A stretch of DNA of 64,000 bases from Actinomadura sp. WMMA1423 (GCF_006547145.1 NZ_CP041244.1:8742001-8806000), one strand, 5' to 3'. Positions 27,241 to 36,236 are shown, numbered from the stretch's first letter. Made by a program: numbers and translations. Notes: a model not told the origin generated them from the letters alone.

Positions 27241-28047
27241 TCAGGCGGGCCTGCCGGAGAACTCCCACAGCGCCTCCGGCAGGACGTCACCGGTCTCCAG
27301 CAGCGACTTGAGGTTCGCCAGGACGGCCGGCCATCCCTGCGAGACGCCGTCGAGCATCTCCGCGTCGGTGAGCTTCTCGTGGGTCACGGTGAGCCGGACG
27401 ATGTCCTGGTGCGGCTCGACGAGGAAGGTGACGACCGACGGGTCCTCGGCGGGCTCGGCGCCGGGGTCCTCGAAGGTGACGACCAGCCGCGTCGGCGGCT
27501 CGGCCGCGAGCACCCGCCCGACGACGTCGACCGCCCCTGACCCGTCCGTGCGCTGGTGCTCCCAGGCCGACCCCGGCTGCCAGTCCGAGACGTTGGCGTG
27601 CCCCCAGTAACGCGCCGTCAGGTCCGCGTCGGTCAGGGCCTTCCACACCTGCTCCGCTCCGGCGCGGATGTAGGTGACATAGACGTAGGTCGGCACGGTC
27701 GTGGTCTCGACGGTCATGGCGTACTCCTCTGCTCGGTCCCTGATGGCGCTGAGTGCTCGCAGGCGCGGCCTGTCGAACCCGGAGATCCAGCGCTCCTCGA
27801 TCTCGTGGATCGGCGCCGGGTTGAGATAGTGGAGCCGCTCCCGCCCCCGCCGCACGACGGTCACGAGCCCGGCCCCCACCAGCACGTCGAGATGCTGCGT
27901 AGCCGACTGCCGCGCCATGTTCAGCCGCTCGCACAACTCCCGCAACGTCTGCCCGTTCTGCTCCCGCAACCGATCGAGCAGAAGCCGCCGCGTGGGGTCC
28001 GCCAACGCCTTGAAAACCGCGTCCATCACTCCCGGATCATCGTCCAC
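27241..28047 (-). CDS. ArsR-type regulator fused to SRPBCC (AHSA1) domain
   Basis: 268 residues. Residues ~5-95 are an ArsR winged helix (FKALADPTRRLLLDRL; LRELCERLNMARQSATQHLDVL; RRGRERLHYLN). From ~110 comes an AHSA1/START-like ligand-binding domain (VYVTYIRAGAEQVWKALTDADLTARYWG; LTVTHEKLTDAEMLDGVSQGWPAVLANLKSLLE). In many genomes these are two adjacent genes; here they are one frame. The GTG at 28047 is taken as start, but the ATG at 28026 gives an equally plausible protein. It faces the TerD-fusion gene tail to tail. Confidence 0.9.
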   Translation of the reverse strand: MDDDPGVMDAVFKALADPTRRLLLDRLREQNGQTLRELCERLNMARQSATQHLDVLVGAGLVTVVRRGRERLHYLNPAPIHEIEERWISGFDRPRLRALSAIRDRAEEYAMTVETTTVPTYVYVTYIRAGAEQVWKALTDADLTARYWGHANVSDWQPGSAWEHQRTDGSGAVDVVGRVLAAEPPTRLVVTFEDPGAEPAEDPSVVTFLVEPHQDIVRLTVTHEKLTDAEMLDGVSQGWPAVLANLKSLLETGDVLPEALWEFSGRPA

Positions 28048-28058
28048 CCCCCCATTAT

Positions 28059-28074
28059 GCAGGTAAACACCTGC
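28059..28074. promoter_or_regulatory. Palindrome upstream of ArsR-SRPBCC gene, likely operator
   Basis: GCAGGT AAAC ACCTGC, 6-base arms, 12 bases upstream of the GTG start, in an A+T-rich patch. The position fits autorepression by the ArsR domain. Confidence 0.55.
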
Positions 28075-28455
28075 CTATCGTCAAGAGCCCAGCTCACGGC
28101 CCTGGCAGCGCCCCGATGCCGATCAAGAAACACGGCCGAGCGAACGCCACCACCGCCCTCTGCCCGAAGCCCCGCGCGCCGATCAGGGGGCTACCAGTTC
28201 ACGTTGGCTTGCAGGGGCTTGTCCCATGCAGGCGCGCATAAGAGGCAGCCCCCCATGCCCAAAGAACCTGAGGCGTGCCGCCAGAAAGACGTCGCAAGAA
28301 GGGGAGCTGCCACGGCGGCGGGACCGACCGCCCGATGGCCCAAGGAGGATCGACCACGGCGGGAGGCTGACTGAACAGCCCGGACTCGAAGGTATGAACC
28401 AGAGCCGACCGATGGCTTAAGGATGCGCACTCAACCGAGCCCCGCACGCAGGGGG
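28075..28455. other. Intergenic stretch before the tandem repeats
   Basis: No gene is supported. Open frames are short and lack ribosome-binding sites. The segment leads into the 109-bp repeats on the right. Confidence 0.5.
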
Positions 28456-28872
28456 CGTGGGGGACGGAGTCCCCCACATCGGGGGTCTGGGGGTCGCCCC
28501 CAGAAAAGCACTGCGGGCCTCCGCGAGAGTGAGCCAAAGGCTCACTGAGCATGCCGACCCGCTGCGTGGGGGACGGAGTCCCCCACATCGGGGTCTGGGG
28601 GTCGCCCCCCAGAAGAGCGTTGCGGGCCTCGGCGAGAGTGAGCCAAAGGCTCACTGAGCATGCCGACCCGCTGCGTGGGGGACGGAGTCCCCCACATCGG
28701 GGTCTGGGGGTCGCCCCCCAGAAGAGCGTTGCGGGCCTCGGCGAGAGTGAGCCAAAGGCTCACTGAGCATGCCGACCCGCTGCGTGGGGGACGGAGTCCC
28801 CCACATCGGGGGTCTGGGGGTCGCCCCCCAGGAAAGCACTGCGGGCCACCGGGGAAGGCGCCAAAGGCGCCG
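28456..28872. repeat. Four tandem 109-bp units, each with three hairpins
   Basis: Units start at 28456, 28565, 28674 and 28783, exactly 109 bp apart. Each holds a 9-bp-arm hairpin (GTGGGGGAC/GTCCCCCAC, 3-base loop), a second hairpin (CTGGGGG/CCCCCAG) and a third, GTGAGCCAAAGGCTCAC. In the last unit the third hairpin is GGCGCCAAAGGCGCC: a different stem with the same AAA loop and position, so the fold rather than the sequence seems kept. Units 2 and 3 are nearly identical. The array lies directly downstream of tRNA-Val on that gene's strand. The frames open through it on both strands are products of the repetition. Confidence 0.9.
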
Positions 28873-28891
28873 ACCATGGTGGCCCGACTCG

Positions 28892-28963
28892 TGGGCGATA
28901 CTGGGATTGAACCAGTGGCCTCTACCGTGTCAAGGTAGCGCTCTCCCACTGAGCTAATCGCCC
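28892..28963 (-). tRNA. tRNA-Val (anticodon GAC)
   Basis: 72 nt cloverleaf read on the minus strand: acceptor GGGCGAT/ATCGCCC with discriminator A, D arm GCTCAGTGGGAGAGC, anticodon stem CTACC/GGTAG around TTGACAC, T arm ending in GGTTCAATCC. No CCA is encoded. Last of three tRNA genes on this strand. Confidence 0.96.
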
Positions 28964-28997
28964 TAGTCCGTGCCCTCCGGGGGGAGGTACGGGGTTG

Positions 28998-29068
28998 AGG
29001 TGGAGACGGGATTTGAACCCGTGTACACGGCTTTGCAGGCCGTTGCCTCGCCTCTCGGCCACTCCACC
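28998..29068 (-). tRNA. tRNA-Cys (anticodon GCA)
   Basis: 71 nt on the minus strand: acceptor GGTGGAG/CTCCACC with discriminator U, anticodon loop CTGCAAA in a CGGC/GCCG-type stem, T loop GGTTCAAATCC. Middle gene of the cluster. Confidence 0.96.
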
Positions 29069-29109
29069 AGAAGGAGACCTTCTGGGTCATAGCCTGAAAG
29101 GCCCCTCAG

Positions 29110-29181
29110 AGCGGAAGACGGGATTTGAACCCGCGACCCTCACCTTGGCAAGGTGATGCTCTACCCCTGAGCCACTTCCGC
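29110..29181 (-). tRNA. tRNA-Gly (anticodon GCC)
   Basis: 72 nt on the minus strand: acceptor GCGGAAG/CTTCCGC with discriminator U, anticodon stem TCACC/GGTGA around TTGCCAA, T loop GGTTCAAATCC. First gene of the Gly-Cys-Val cluster, with its promoter probably in 29182-29300. Confidence 0.96.
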
Positions 29182-29307
29182 TTGCGCCCTGCGGCGACGT
29201 GGAAAAGATTAGCGCGTCCGTGGCGGTTCCGCGAACCGGTTTCCCCGCCGGGCGGGGGGCGGTCGCTTCGACGCTGGTCGAAGGGTGGGTCGCCTAGGCT
29301 CGGTGCC

Positions 29308-30012
29308 ATGGGCTCGGAACAGGTCGTGAGTGTGGACTTCGCGCCGGTCGCGGCTCTGCTGGCGGACCGGGCGCGGGCCGCGATGCTGACGGCGCTGCTG
29401 GACGGGCGCCCGCTCGCGGCGGGGGAGCTGGCGAGGACGGCGGGGGTGAGCGCCCAGACGGCGAGCGCGCATCTGGCGCGGCTGCTGGACGGCGGGTTCG
29501 TGACGGTCGTCCAGCAGGGGCGGCACCGGTACTACCGGTTGCGGGGGAGCGAGGTCGCGCAGGTGATCGAGGCGCTGTCGCGGATCAGCCCGCCGGTGCG
29601 GGTGAACAGCCTGCGGCAGTCCCGGGACGCGCGGCGGCTGCACGAGGCGCGCACGTGCTACGACCATCTCGCCGGAATCGCCGGAGTGACGCTGTTCGCC
29701 GCGCTGCTGGACGGCGGCCTGATCGAGGCGGCCGAGGGCGACGCCTACGAGGTGACGGAGAAGGGCGAGGAGCGGCTGCAGGGCCTGGGTCTGGATCTGG
29801 AGGAGCTGCGGGGGTCGCGGCGCAGGTTCGCGTGGCACTGCCTCGACTGGACGGAGCGCCGCCCGCATCTGAACGGTGCGCTGGGTGCGGCGCTGACGAG
29901 CCGGATGATCGAGCTCGGCTGGTTCGAGCGGGGCTCCACGCGGCGGGCGCTGGTGGTGACCGACGCCGGGCTGGCGGGCCTGGCCGACTCGTTCGGGTGC
30001 GTGCTGGGGTGA
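29308..30012 (+). CDS. ArsR-like winged-helix transcription regulator
   Basis: 234 residues: N-terminal winged helix (LADRARAAMLTALLDGRPLAAGELARTAG, VSAQTASAHLARLLDGGFVTVV, GRHRYYRL) followed by ~130 residues with a repeated-helix sensor region including CYDHLAGIAGV and WHCLDWTERRPHL. The C-terminal part is as seen in a group of actinobacterial ArsR regulators of unknown ligand. The ATG at 29308 fits the domain start; the frame is open 183 bases further up through tRNA-Gly, which is not credible. The stop overlaps the pabB-like start. Confidence 0.85.
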   Translation: MGSEQVVSVDFAPVAALLADRARAAMLTALLDGRPLAAGELARTAGVSAQTASAHLARLLDGGFVTVVQQGRHRYYRLRGSEVAQVIEALSRISPPVRVNSLRQSRDARRLHEARTCYDHLAGIAGVTLFAALLDGGLIEAAEGDAYEVTEKGEERLQGLGLDLEELRGSRRRFAWHCLDWTERRPHLNGALGAALTSRMIELGWFERGSTRRALVVTDAGLAGLADSFGCVLG

Positions 30013-31025
30013 GCTTCGCCTATGCCGGGGGCCTGCTGGCCACCGGTCTCGCGGATGTGACCTCCGACCTGGCGGCGCTGGATTCGCGCGGCTGGTGGGC
30101 GGTCGTGGTGACCTATGAGGGCGAGGCCACATGCGCGAGGTTCGAGACGGTGAGGCCCGCGCCGCATCCGGGGGGCGCGTGGGCCGGGCCGGGGGAGTGG
30201 ACGAGTTCTCTGGACGAGGCCGCCTACGTGGCGGGCGTGGAGCGCATCCGTGACGCGATAGCGGACGGTGTCGTCTACCAGGCCAATCTCTGCCGCGTGC
30301 TCTCCGCCGAACTGCTCCCCGGCTCCGACATCGCCGGTCTGGGGTCGAGGCTGGCGAAGCGGCATCCCGCGCCCCACGCGATGACGCTCAAGCTGCCGGG
30401 CCTGGAGGTCGCCTCCGCGTCGCCGGAGCTGTACCTGCGGCGGGACGGCCGGATCGTCGAGTCCCGTCCGATCAAGGGCACCGGCAGGACGGCGGACGAC
30501 CTCCTGCCCAAGGACCGCGCCGAGAACGTCATGATCGTCGACCTGGTCCGCAACGACCTCGGACGTGTCGCGGAGACCGGTTCGATGAGCGTGCCGGAGC
30601 TGTGCGCGCTGGAGGAGCATCCGGGGCTCGTCCACCTGGTGTCGACCGTGCGGGCGCGGCTCGCGGGGGGCGGCTGGCCGGAGCTGATCGCCGCGACGTT
30701 TCCTCCCGGTTCGGTGACGGGCGCCCCGAAGTCGAGCGCCCTGAGCCTGCTGGAAGGGCTCGAACCCGTCCCCCGGGGGCCGTACTGTGGGGCCATCGGC
30801 TGGGTGGACGCGGACTCCCGGCGCGGCGCCCTCGCCGTGGGCATCCGGACCTTCTGGGCGGAGGACGGCCTCCTGCGGTTCGGTACCGGCGCCGGCATCA
30901 CCTGGGGGTCCGACCCACACCGCGAGTGGCGCGAGACCGAGCTGAAGGCGGCTCGGCTTTTGGAGGTGGCGGCAGGTGACGGAGCGGGCCAGGATCTGGC
31001 TGAACGGGGAACTGCTCGACCCTGA
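30009..31025 (+). CDS. pabB: Aminodeoxychorismate synthase component I
   Basis: Converts chorismate and ammonia/glutamine to 4-amino-4-deoxychorismate for folate. The 338-residue chorismate-binding protein has GVVYQANLCRVL, SRPIKGTGRTADDL, DLVRNDLGRVAETGSM, FPPGSVTGAPK and YCGAIGW motifs. It is shorter than full PabB or TrpE (~450), lacking most of the N-terminal subdomain, which is common for this subgroup. The GTG start overlaps the preceding stop, and the aminotransferase-IV gene overlaps its 3' end, making a compact pABA unit. An anthranilate- or salicylate-type role is less likely given the neighbour. Confidence 0.87.
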   Translation: MSFAYAGGLLATGLADVTSDLAALDSRGWWAVVVTYEGEATCARFETVRPAPHPGGAWAGPGEWTSSLDEAAYVAGVERIRDAIADGVVYQANLCRVLSAELLPGSDIAGLGSRLAKRHPAPHAMTLKLPGLEVASASPELYLRRDGRIVESRPIKGTGRTADDLLPKDRAENVMIVDLVRNDLGRVAETGSMSVPELCALEEHPGLVHLVSTVRARLAGGGWPELIAATFPPGSVTGAPKSSALSLLEGLEPVPRGPYCGAIGWVDADSRRGALAVGIRTFWAEDGLLRFGTGAGITWGSDPHREWRETELKAARLLEVAAGDGAGQDLAERGTARP

Positions 31026-31812
31026 GCGGGCGACGGTGTCGGTCTTCGACCACGGCATGCTCGTCGGGGACGGGATCTTCGAGACCGTGAAGGCGACGAA
31101 CGGGGAGCCGTTCGCGCTGACCCGGCATCTGCGCCGGCTGGCCCGTTCGGCGGCCGGCCTCGGCCTGCCCGAGCCCGACCACGACGCGCTCGCGCAGGGG
31201 ACCCTGGAGGTGCTCGCCGCCGCCCCGAGGTGGCCGCTGGCCCGCATCCGCATCACCTACACGAGCGGTCCGGGCCCGCTCGGCTCGGCGCGCGGCGACC
31301 AGGGCCCGACGGTGTCGATCATCGTCGGCCCGCAGGACCCGTTCCCGCCCGCGGCGGACGTGACGGTCGTGCCGTGGCCGCGCAACGAGCGGGGCGCGCT
31401 GTCGGGCCTCAAGACCACGTCCTACGCGGAGAACGCCCTGGCGCTCGCCTACGCCCAGGAGCGCGGCGGCGGCGAGGCGATCTTCGGCAACCTCGCCGGG
31501 AACCTGTGCGAGGGGACGGGGAGCAACATCTTCGTCGTGCTCGGCGGACGGCTGGTGACGCCGCCGCTGTCGTCCGGCTGCCTGGCCGGGGTGACGCGCG
31601 CGCTGACGCTGGAGTGGTGCGGCGGCGAGGAGGAGGACGTCGCGCTCGACGACCTCTACCGAGCGGACGAGGCGTTCCTGACCTCCACGACCCGCGACGT
31701 CCAGCCGATCCGGGCCGTGGACGGAACGGTGCTCCCGGCGGCCCCCGGCCCCATCACCGCGAAGGCGATGGAGGCGTTCACGGCACGGTCCGCCGAGCTG
31801 ATGGACCCCTGA
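30976..31812 (+). CDS. pabC: Aminodeoxychorismate lyase / class IV aminotransferase
   Basis: 278 residues, PLP-dependent fold type IV: WLNGELLDPERATVSVFDHGMLVGDGIFET at the start, catalytic Lys in SGLKTTSYAENALAL, then GNLCEGTGSNIFV and PPLSSGCLAGVTR. It would release pyruvate from aminodeoxychorismate to give 4-aminobenzoate. The GTG start lies 50 bp inside pabB, indicating translational coupling. D-amino-acid or branched-chain transaminase activity is possible by sequence alone; the pabB overlap favours PabC. Confidence 0.87.
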   Translation: MTERARIWLNGELLDPERATVSVFDHGMLVGDGIFETVKATNGEPFALTRHLRRLARSAAGLGLPEPDHDALAQGTLEVLAAAPRWPLARIRITYTSGPGPLGSARGDQGPTVSIIVGPQDPFPPAADVTVVPWPRNERGALSGLKTTSYAENALALAYAQERGGGEAIFGNLAGNLCEGTGSNIFVVLGGRLVTPPLSSGCLAGVTRALTLEWCGGEEEDVALDDLYRADEAFLTSTTRDVQPIRAVDGTVLPAAPGPITAKAMEAFTARSAELMDP

Positions 31813-31893
31813 ACCAAGAAAACGATCTCCGGAGTCTTTACGTGATCGATTTCTTCGGTCACGTTATGTGGTGACGCTTGTAGGAGGTCACCC

Positions 31894-33318
31894 ATGGTCT
31901 TCTCCAGTAGGGACTTCTCCAGGAGGCGGATCGGCGCGGCGGCCGCGCTCGTGCTGGCGGGCGCGGCGCTCGCCGGCTGCGGCGGCGGGTCCCCGACCGA
32001 CCCCGACCGGGGCAAGGACGCCAAGAGCTTCTCCCTGACGATCACCCGCAACGCCATCGAGGGCGGCAAGAACACCGAAGAGGCCGAGTGGATCGCCAGG
32101 ACGATGATCCCGAAGTTCGTCGCGGCGCAGAAGGCCAAGGGCGTCACCGCGAAGGTGACGTTCCGCGGGCAGGGCGTGGACGACGAGGCGTACAAGACGA
32201 AGCTGGCGCTCGACCTGAAGTCGCGCTCGGGCGCCGACATCATGGACATCGACGGCATCTGGGTGGGTGAGTTCGCCCAGGCCGGCTACCTCCAGCCGCT
32301 GTCGGAGGCCGTCGGCGCCCCCGCTGACGCGTGGGACGGCTGGTCGCAGATCCCTGGAGCGGTCCAACGGCTGGCGATGTTCGAGGACCGGCGCTACGGC
32401 GTCCCGCCCGCGACCGACGGCCGCGTCATCTTCTTCAACAAGAAGCTCTTCGCCCAGGCGGGCCTGCCCGGCGACTGGCAGCCGAAGAGCTGGGAGGACA
32501 TCCTCACGGCGGGGCGCGCCCTGAAGAGGATCTCCGGCGTGACGCCGATCCAGCTGAACGCGGGCACCGCGATGGGCGAGGCCACGAGCATGCAGGGCGC
32601 GCTCCCGCTGCTCGCCGGGGCCGGCGCCGAGGTCTACGCGGACGGCAAGTGGGCGGGCGGCGGCCAGGCGCTCAAGCAGGTCCTCGGCCTGTACGCGCAG
32701 GTCTACGGCCGCGAGGGCCTCGGCGACCCCAAGCTCCAGCAGGAGGCCAAGGGGCGCGACAAGTCGTTCGAGGAGTTCGCGGCCGGCAAGATCGGGATCC
32801 TGTTCGAGGGCGACTACTTCTGGCGGGACGTCCTCAACCCGAAGACGGGCGTCGCGAAGATGAAGACCCGCGACCAGGACGTCGGCTACGCGCTGATCCC
32901 CGCCGTCTCCCCGGGGCGCGGCCTGCGCGGGCAGTCGTTCGTGAGCATGTCGGGCGGCGCGGTGACCGTCCTCAACCCGAACACGAAGTACCCGCAGCAG
33001 GCATTCGAGCTGCTGGCCTTCATGAACTCCCCGGAGATGGTCAAGGCGCGGACGGCGGGCACCCCCGAGATCACGTCCAGGACGGACGTGAACAAGGAGA
33101 TCCTCGCGGGCGACCCGTTCCTGACGTTCGTGTCGGAGAAGGTGCTGCCCGTCACGTCCTACCGTCCGGGGCTCTCGGCCTACCCGCAGGTCTCGACGGC
33201 CTTGCAGGAGGCCACCGCGAGCGTGGTGTCGGGCAGGACCCCGGACCAGGCCGCCGCCGAGTACACCAGGAAGCTGGAGGGGATCGTCGGTGGCGCCGCC
33301 CACGTCACCCCGCGCTGA
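31894..33318 (+). CDS. Extracellular sugar-binding lipoprotein of second ABC importer
   Basis: 474 residues. The N-terminus has SRRRIGAAAALVLAGAALAGC: twin Arg, hydrophobic core and lipobox, so a Tat- or Sec-exported lipoprotein. The body shows family 1 binding-protein features (SRSGADIMDIDGIWVGEFAQAGYLQPL; VIFFNKKLFAQAGLP; GKIGILFEGDYFW). It heads a seven-gene run (31.9-40.1 kb) ending in an alpha-mannosidase, so the ligand is probably a manno-oligosaccharide or mannose-bearing glycan. The sequence just upstream (31841-31866) has an imperfect inverted CGTGA...TCACG element that may be part of its control region. Confidence 0.9.
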   Translation: MVFSSRDFSRRRIGAAAALVLAGAALAGCGGGSPTDPDRGKDAKSFSLTITRNAIEGGKNTEEAEWIARTMIPKFVAAQKAKGVTAKVTFRGQGVDDEAYKTKLALDLKSRSGADIMDIDGIWVGEFAQAGYLQPLSEAVGAPADAWDGWSQIPGAVQRLAMFEDRRYGVPPATDGRVIFFNKKLFAQAGLPGDWQPKSWEDILTAGRALKRISGVTPIQLNAGTAMGEATSMQGALPLLAGAGAEVYADGKWAGGGQALKQVLGLYAQVYGREGLGDPKLQQEAKGRDKSFEEFAAGKIGILFEGDYFWRDVLNPKTGVAKMKTRDQDVGYALIPAVSPGRGLRGQSFVSMSGGAVTVLNPNTKYPQQAFELLAFMNSPEMVKARTAGTPEITSRTDVNKEILAGDPFLTFVSEKVLPVTSYRPGLSAYPQVSTALQEATASVVSGRTPDQAAAEYTRKLEGIVGGAAHVTPR

Positions 33319-34285
33319 CGCCGTGCCCGCGGCCGCGCCGTCCCCCGGGGACGACGCGGCCGGGCTGGGCCGGGGGCGCGCGGCGGCCTTCGTCGCGCCC
33401 GCGCTGGTCCTGGTCGCGGTGTTCCTGGTGTTCCCCGCCCTCTGGACGCTTTACCTGGGCACGACCGACTACCGGCTCACGGGCATCGCCGCCAGCGAGC
33501 CCCGGTTCGTCGGGGCGGGCAACTACCGGGAGGTGCTCGGCGACGGCGACTTCCACCGGTCGCTGTGGCTGACGCTCCAGTTCGTCCTCGGGTCGGCGGT
33601 GGTCGGGCAGACCGTGCTCGGGTTCGCGATCGCCTGGGTGATGCGCGACCGGTCCGGCCCGCTGAGGCGCCTGGTCGAGGGGCTGGTGCTGCTGGCCTGG
33701 ATCCTGCCGTCCTCGGTCATCGCGTTCCTGTGGATCGCGCTGCTGGACCGCGACGGCGGGACCCTCAACGCCGTGCTCGGCACCCCGGGCACGGCATGGC
33801 TGCTGGACCATCCGATGGCGTGCATCGTCGTGTTCAACGTCTGGCGCGGGACCGCGTTCTCGATGATGCTCTACGGCGCGGCGATCGGGAACGTTCCACC
33901 GTCCCACCTGGAGACGGCGCGGCTCGCGGGCGCCTCGACGTGGCAGACGCTGCGCGACGCGGTGCTCCCGCGCATCAGGGGCCACGTGCTGACGAGCCTG
34001 CTGCTGGTCAGCCTGTGGACGTTCAACGACTTCACCCCGTTCCTGATCACCGCCGGCGGCCCGGACGGGCGCTCGGAGATCATGTCGGTGTACGTCTACC
34101 GGACGGCGCTCGGCGACGGCCGGCTCGGCTTCGGCGCGGCCATCTCGCTGGTCATGATCCTGGTCAACCTGGTGATCGCGCTGCTCTACCTGCGGGCGCT
34201 GCGCGACCGCGCCCGCAAGGAGCCGGCCCGCCTGGAGACGACCGGCACGCCGGACGCCGGCGCGGCGGAGGGGGCGGCCGCGTGA
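33290..34285 (+). CDS. Sugar ABC permease (MalF type), second operon
   Basis: 331 residues with six or more membrane segments after a short Pro/Ala-rich tail; EAA-like loop at LETARLAGASTWQTLRDAVLP. The GTG start lies 28 bp inside the binding-protein gene, and its stop overlaps the next permease (GTGA). Confidence 0.92.
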   Translation: MAPPTSPRADAVPAAAPSPGDDAAGLGRGRAAAFVAPALVLVAVFLVFPALWTLYLGTTDYRLTGIAASEPRFVGAGNYREVLGDGDFHRSLWLTLQFVLGSAVVGQTVLGFAIAWVMRDRSGPLRRLVEGLVLLAWILPSSVIAFLWIALLDRDGGTLNAVLGTPGTAWLLDHPMACIVVFNVWRGTAFSMMLYGAAIGNVPPSHLETARLAGASTWQTLRDAVLPRIRGHVLTSLLLVSLWTFNDFTPFLITAGGPDGRSEIMSVYVYRTALGDGRLGFGAAISLVMILVNLVIALLYLRALRDRARKEPARLETTGTPDAGAAEGAAA

Positions 34286-35109
34286 ACGACACCGTCCGCG
34301 AGCTGCTGCGCCGCATCGGCCTGGCCGTGTTCGTCTCGGCCGTCCTCGGGTTCTTCGCGCTGCCGCTGCTCTGGCTGGCCTTCGCCCCGTTCGACGCGAA
34401 CCCGGGCATCGCGGCGTCGCTGCCCGAGTTCACCCTGCACAACTTCCGGGTCCTGATGGACAACCCGTACGCGCTCGCCTCGCTGCGCAACTCGGTGCTG
34501 CTGGCCGCCGGGACGGCCGCGCTCGTCGTCACGACCGCGTCGCTGGCCGCGTACGCGCTGAGCCGGGTCCGGGTCCCCGGCCGGGACCTGCTGCTCTACG
34601 TCCTGCTCCTGCTGTCGTCGATCATCACCGGGACGGCCGCGATGGTGCCGGTGTTCCTGCTGGCCTTCAACCTGCACCTGATCGACTCGCGGCTCGGCGT
34701 GGTCCTGGTGCTGACCGGCGGGCTGCTGCCGGCGGCGATCTTCCTGCTGAAGGACTTCACCGACGCCACCCCCACGTCCTACGAGGAGGCCGCGCGGGTG
34801 TTCGGGGCCTCGCCGCTGCAGGTCCTGCGGCACGTGGTCGTCCCGGTGATCCGGCCCGGCCTCGCCACCGTGGCGGTCTGGACGGTCGCGCAGGTGTGGG
34901 GCGACTTCCTCATGCCGTTCCTGCTGCTGCGAAACCCGGACAAGGCCCCCGCCTCGGTGATCATGTACACGTTCTACACCGAGGGCGGCCAGCCGGACCT
35001 GCCGCTGATCTCCACCTTCTCGCTCCTGTACTCCCTGCCGGTCGTGCTCATGTACCTGTTCGTCAGCCGCCGGTACGGGTTCCGCTTCCACGGAGGGATC
35101 AAGCGCTGA
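34282..35109 (+). CDS. Sugar ABC permease (MalG type), second operon
   Basis: 275 residues, six membrane segments, EAA motif SYEEAARVFGASPLQVLRHVVVP. The GTG at 34282 overlaps the stop of the first permease; the longer upstream frame is inside that gene and is not real. The stop overlaps the ATPase start. Confidence 0.92.
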   Translation: MNDTVRELLRRIGLAVFVSAVLGFFALPLLWLAFAPFDANPGIAASLPEFTLHNFRVLMDNPYALASLRNSVLLAAGTAALVVTTASLAAYALSRVRVPGRDLLLYVLLLLSSIITGTAAMVPVFLLAFNLHLIDSRLGVVLVLTGGLLPAAIFLLKDFTDATPTSYEEAARVFGASPLQVLRHVVVPVIRPGLATVAVWTVAQVWGDFLMPFLLLRNPDKAPASVIMYTFYTEGGQPDLPLISTFSLLYSLPVVLMYLFVSRRYGFRFHGGIKR

Positions 35110-36236
35110 TGGCGTCCATCACCATTCGGGAGCTGACGAAGGTCTATCCGGGCGGTGTCCGGGCCCTGGACGCGCTCGACCTGGACGTCCGGACGGGCGA
35201 GTTCTTCGCGCTGCTCGGCCCGTCCGGCTGCGGGAAGACGACGCTGCTGCGCACGATCGCCGGGCTGGAGGCGGCGGCGGGCGGGACGGTCCGCCTCGGC
35301 GAGCAGGACGTGACGCGGCTCCAGCCGGGCCGCCGCGACGTCGGCATGGTGTTCCAGGACTACGCGCTCTTCCCGCACATGACCGTCATGGACAACATCG
35401 CCTACCCGCTGCGCGTCAGGAAGCAGAGCCGCGCCGCCCGGTACCGGCGCGCGGCCGAGGCCGTCGGCGAGCTCGGCCTGAAGGGGATGGAGCAGCGGCG
35501 TCCCGGGGAGCTGTCGGGCGGCCAGCAGCAGCGGGTCGCGCTGGCCCGCGCCGTGGTGGCCGATCCGCGGGTCCTCCTGCTGGACGAGCCGCTGTCCAAC
35601 CTGGACGCGCGGCTCCGCCTCGAGGCCCGCACCTTCCTGAAGAGGTTCCAGCAGCGGGTCGCGGTCACGACGGTGTTCGTCACGCACGACCAGGCGGAGG
35701 CCCTGGCGCTCGCCGACAGGATCGCGGTGATGGAGTCCGGGCGGATCCGGCAGATCGGGACGCCCACGGAGGTGTTCCGGCGCCCGGCGAACCTGTTCGT
35801 GGCCTCGTTCATCGGCTCGACCCCCATGAACCTGCTGCCCGGCACGGTCCGGGGCGGGGACGTCGCGGTCGGCGGGACCGGGCTGCCCGTCCCGGAGGAG
35901 GCGCGCGGCCTCGCGCTGGACGGGCAGGAGGTCGTGTGCGGGGTACGTCCCGAGTACATGGAGTTCAGCGCCGAGCCGGTCGACGGGGCGTTCCACGGAA
36001 GGGTGTCCGTCGTGGAGAACCTCGGCGGGGCCTCCCTCGTGACCCTGGACGTCGACGGCGAGACCGTGCGGGCCGTCGTGGGGGAGGACTTCGAGGCCCA
36101 TTCCCACGCGGAGGGGTGGGCGCTGCCGCGTCCGGGCCGCGTCCTGCTCTACCGCGAGGGCGAGCTGGTGACGGGCGGCGGCGCCGAGGCCGGGCAGGCG
36201 GCGGTGCCCCTGACCAAGGACGGGAGGCGCGGATGA
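35109..36236 (+). CDS. Sugar ABC importer ATPase (MsmK/UgpC/MsiK type)
   Basis: 375 residues. Walker A GPSGCGKTTLL (~residues 36-46), Q-loop VFQDYALFPHMTV, signature LSGGQQQRVALARA, Walker B VLLLDEPLSNLDA, switch His in VFVTHDQAEAL, then C-terminal TOBE/OB domains (residues ~240-360). This importer thus has a dedicated ATPase, unlike the first sugar operon. The two genes could share this protein or use a separate MsiK. Its last bases overlap the metallohydrolase start. Confidence 0.95.
   Translation: MASITIRELTKVYPGGVRALDALDLDVRTGEFFALLGPSGCGKTTLLRTIAGLEAAAGGTVRLGEQDVTRLQPGRRDVGMVFQDYALFPHMTVMDNIAYPLRVRKQSRAARYRRAAEAVGELGLKGMEQRRPGELSGGQQQRVALARAVVADPRVLLLDEPLSNLDARLRLEARTFLKRFQQRVAVTTVFVTHDQAEALALADRIAVMESGRIRQIGTPTEVFRRPANLFVASFIGSTPMNLLPGTVRGGDVAVGGTGLPVPEEARGLALDGQEVVCGVRPEYMEFSAEPVDGAFHGRVSVVENLGGASLVTLDVDGETVRAVVGEDFEAHSHAEGWALPRPGRVLLYREGELVTGGGAEAGQAAVPLTKDGRRG

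Noticed and set aside
28456..28872. CRISPR array
   Set aside because: Units are contiguous 109-bp copies with no variable spacers, and there are no cas genes nearby.
28191..29090. Open frames of 60-180 residues through the 109-bp repeats on both strands
   Set aside because: Produced by the repeat period; they also run through tRNA genes, have no ribosome-binding sites and repeat the same peptide.
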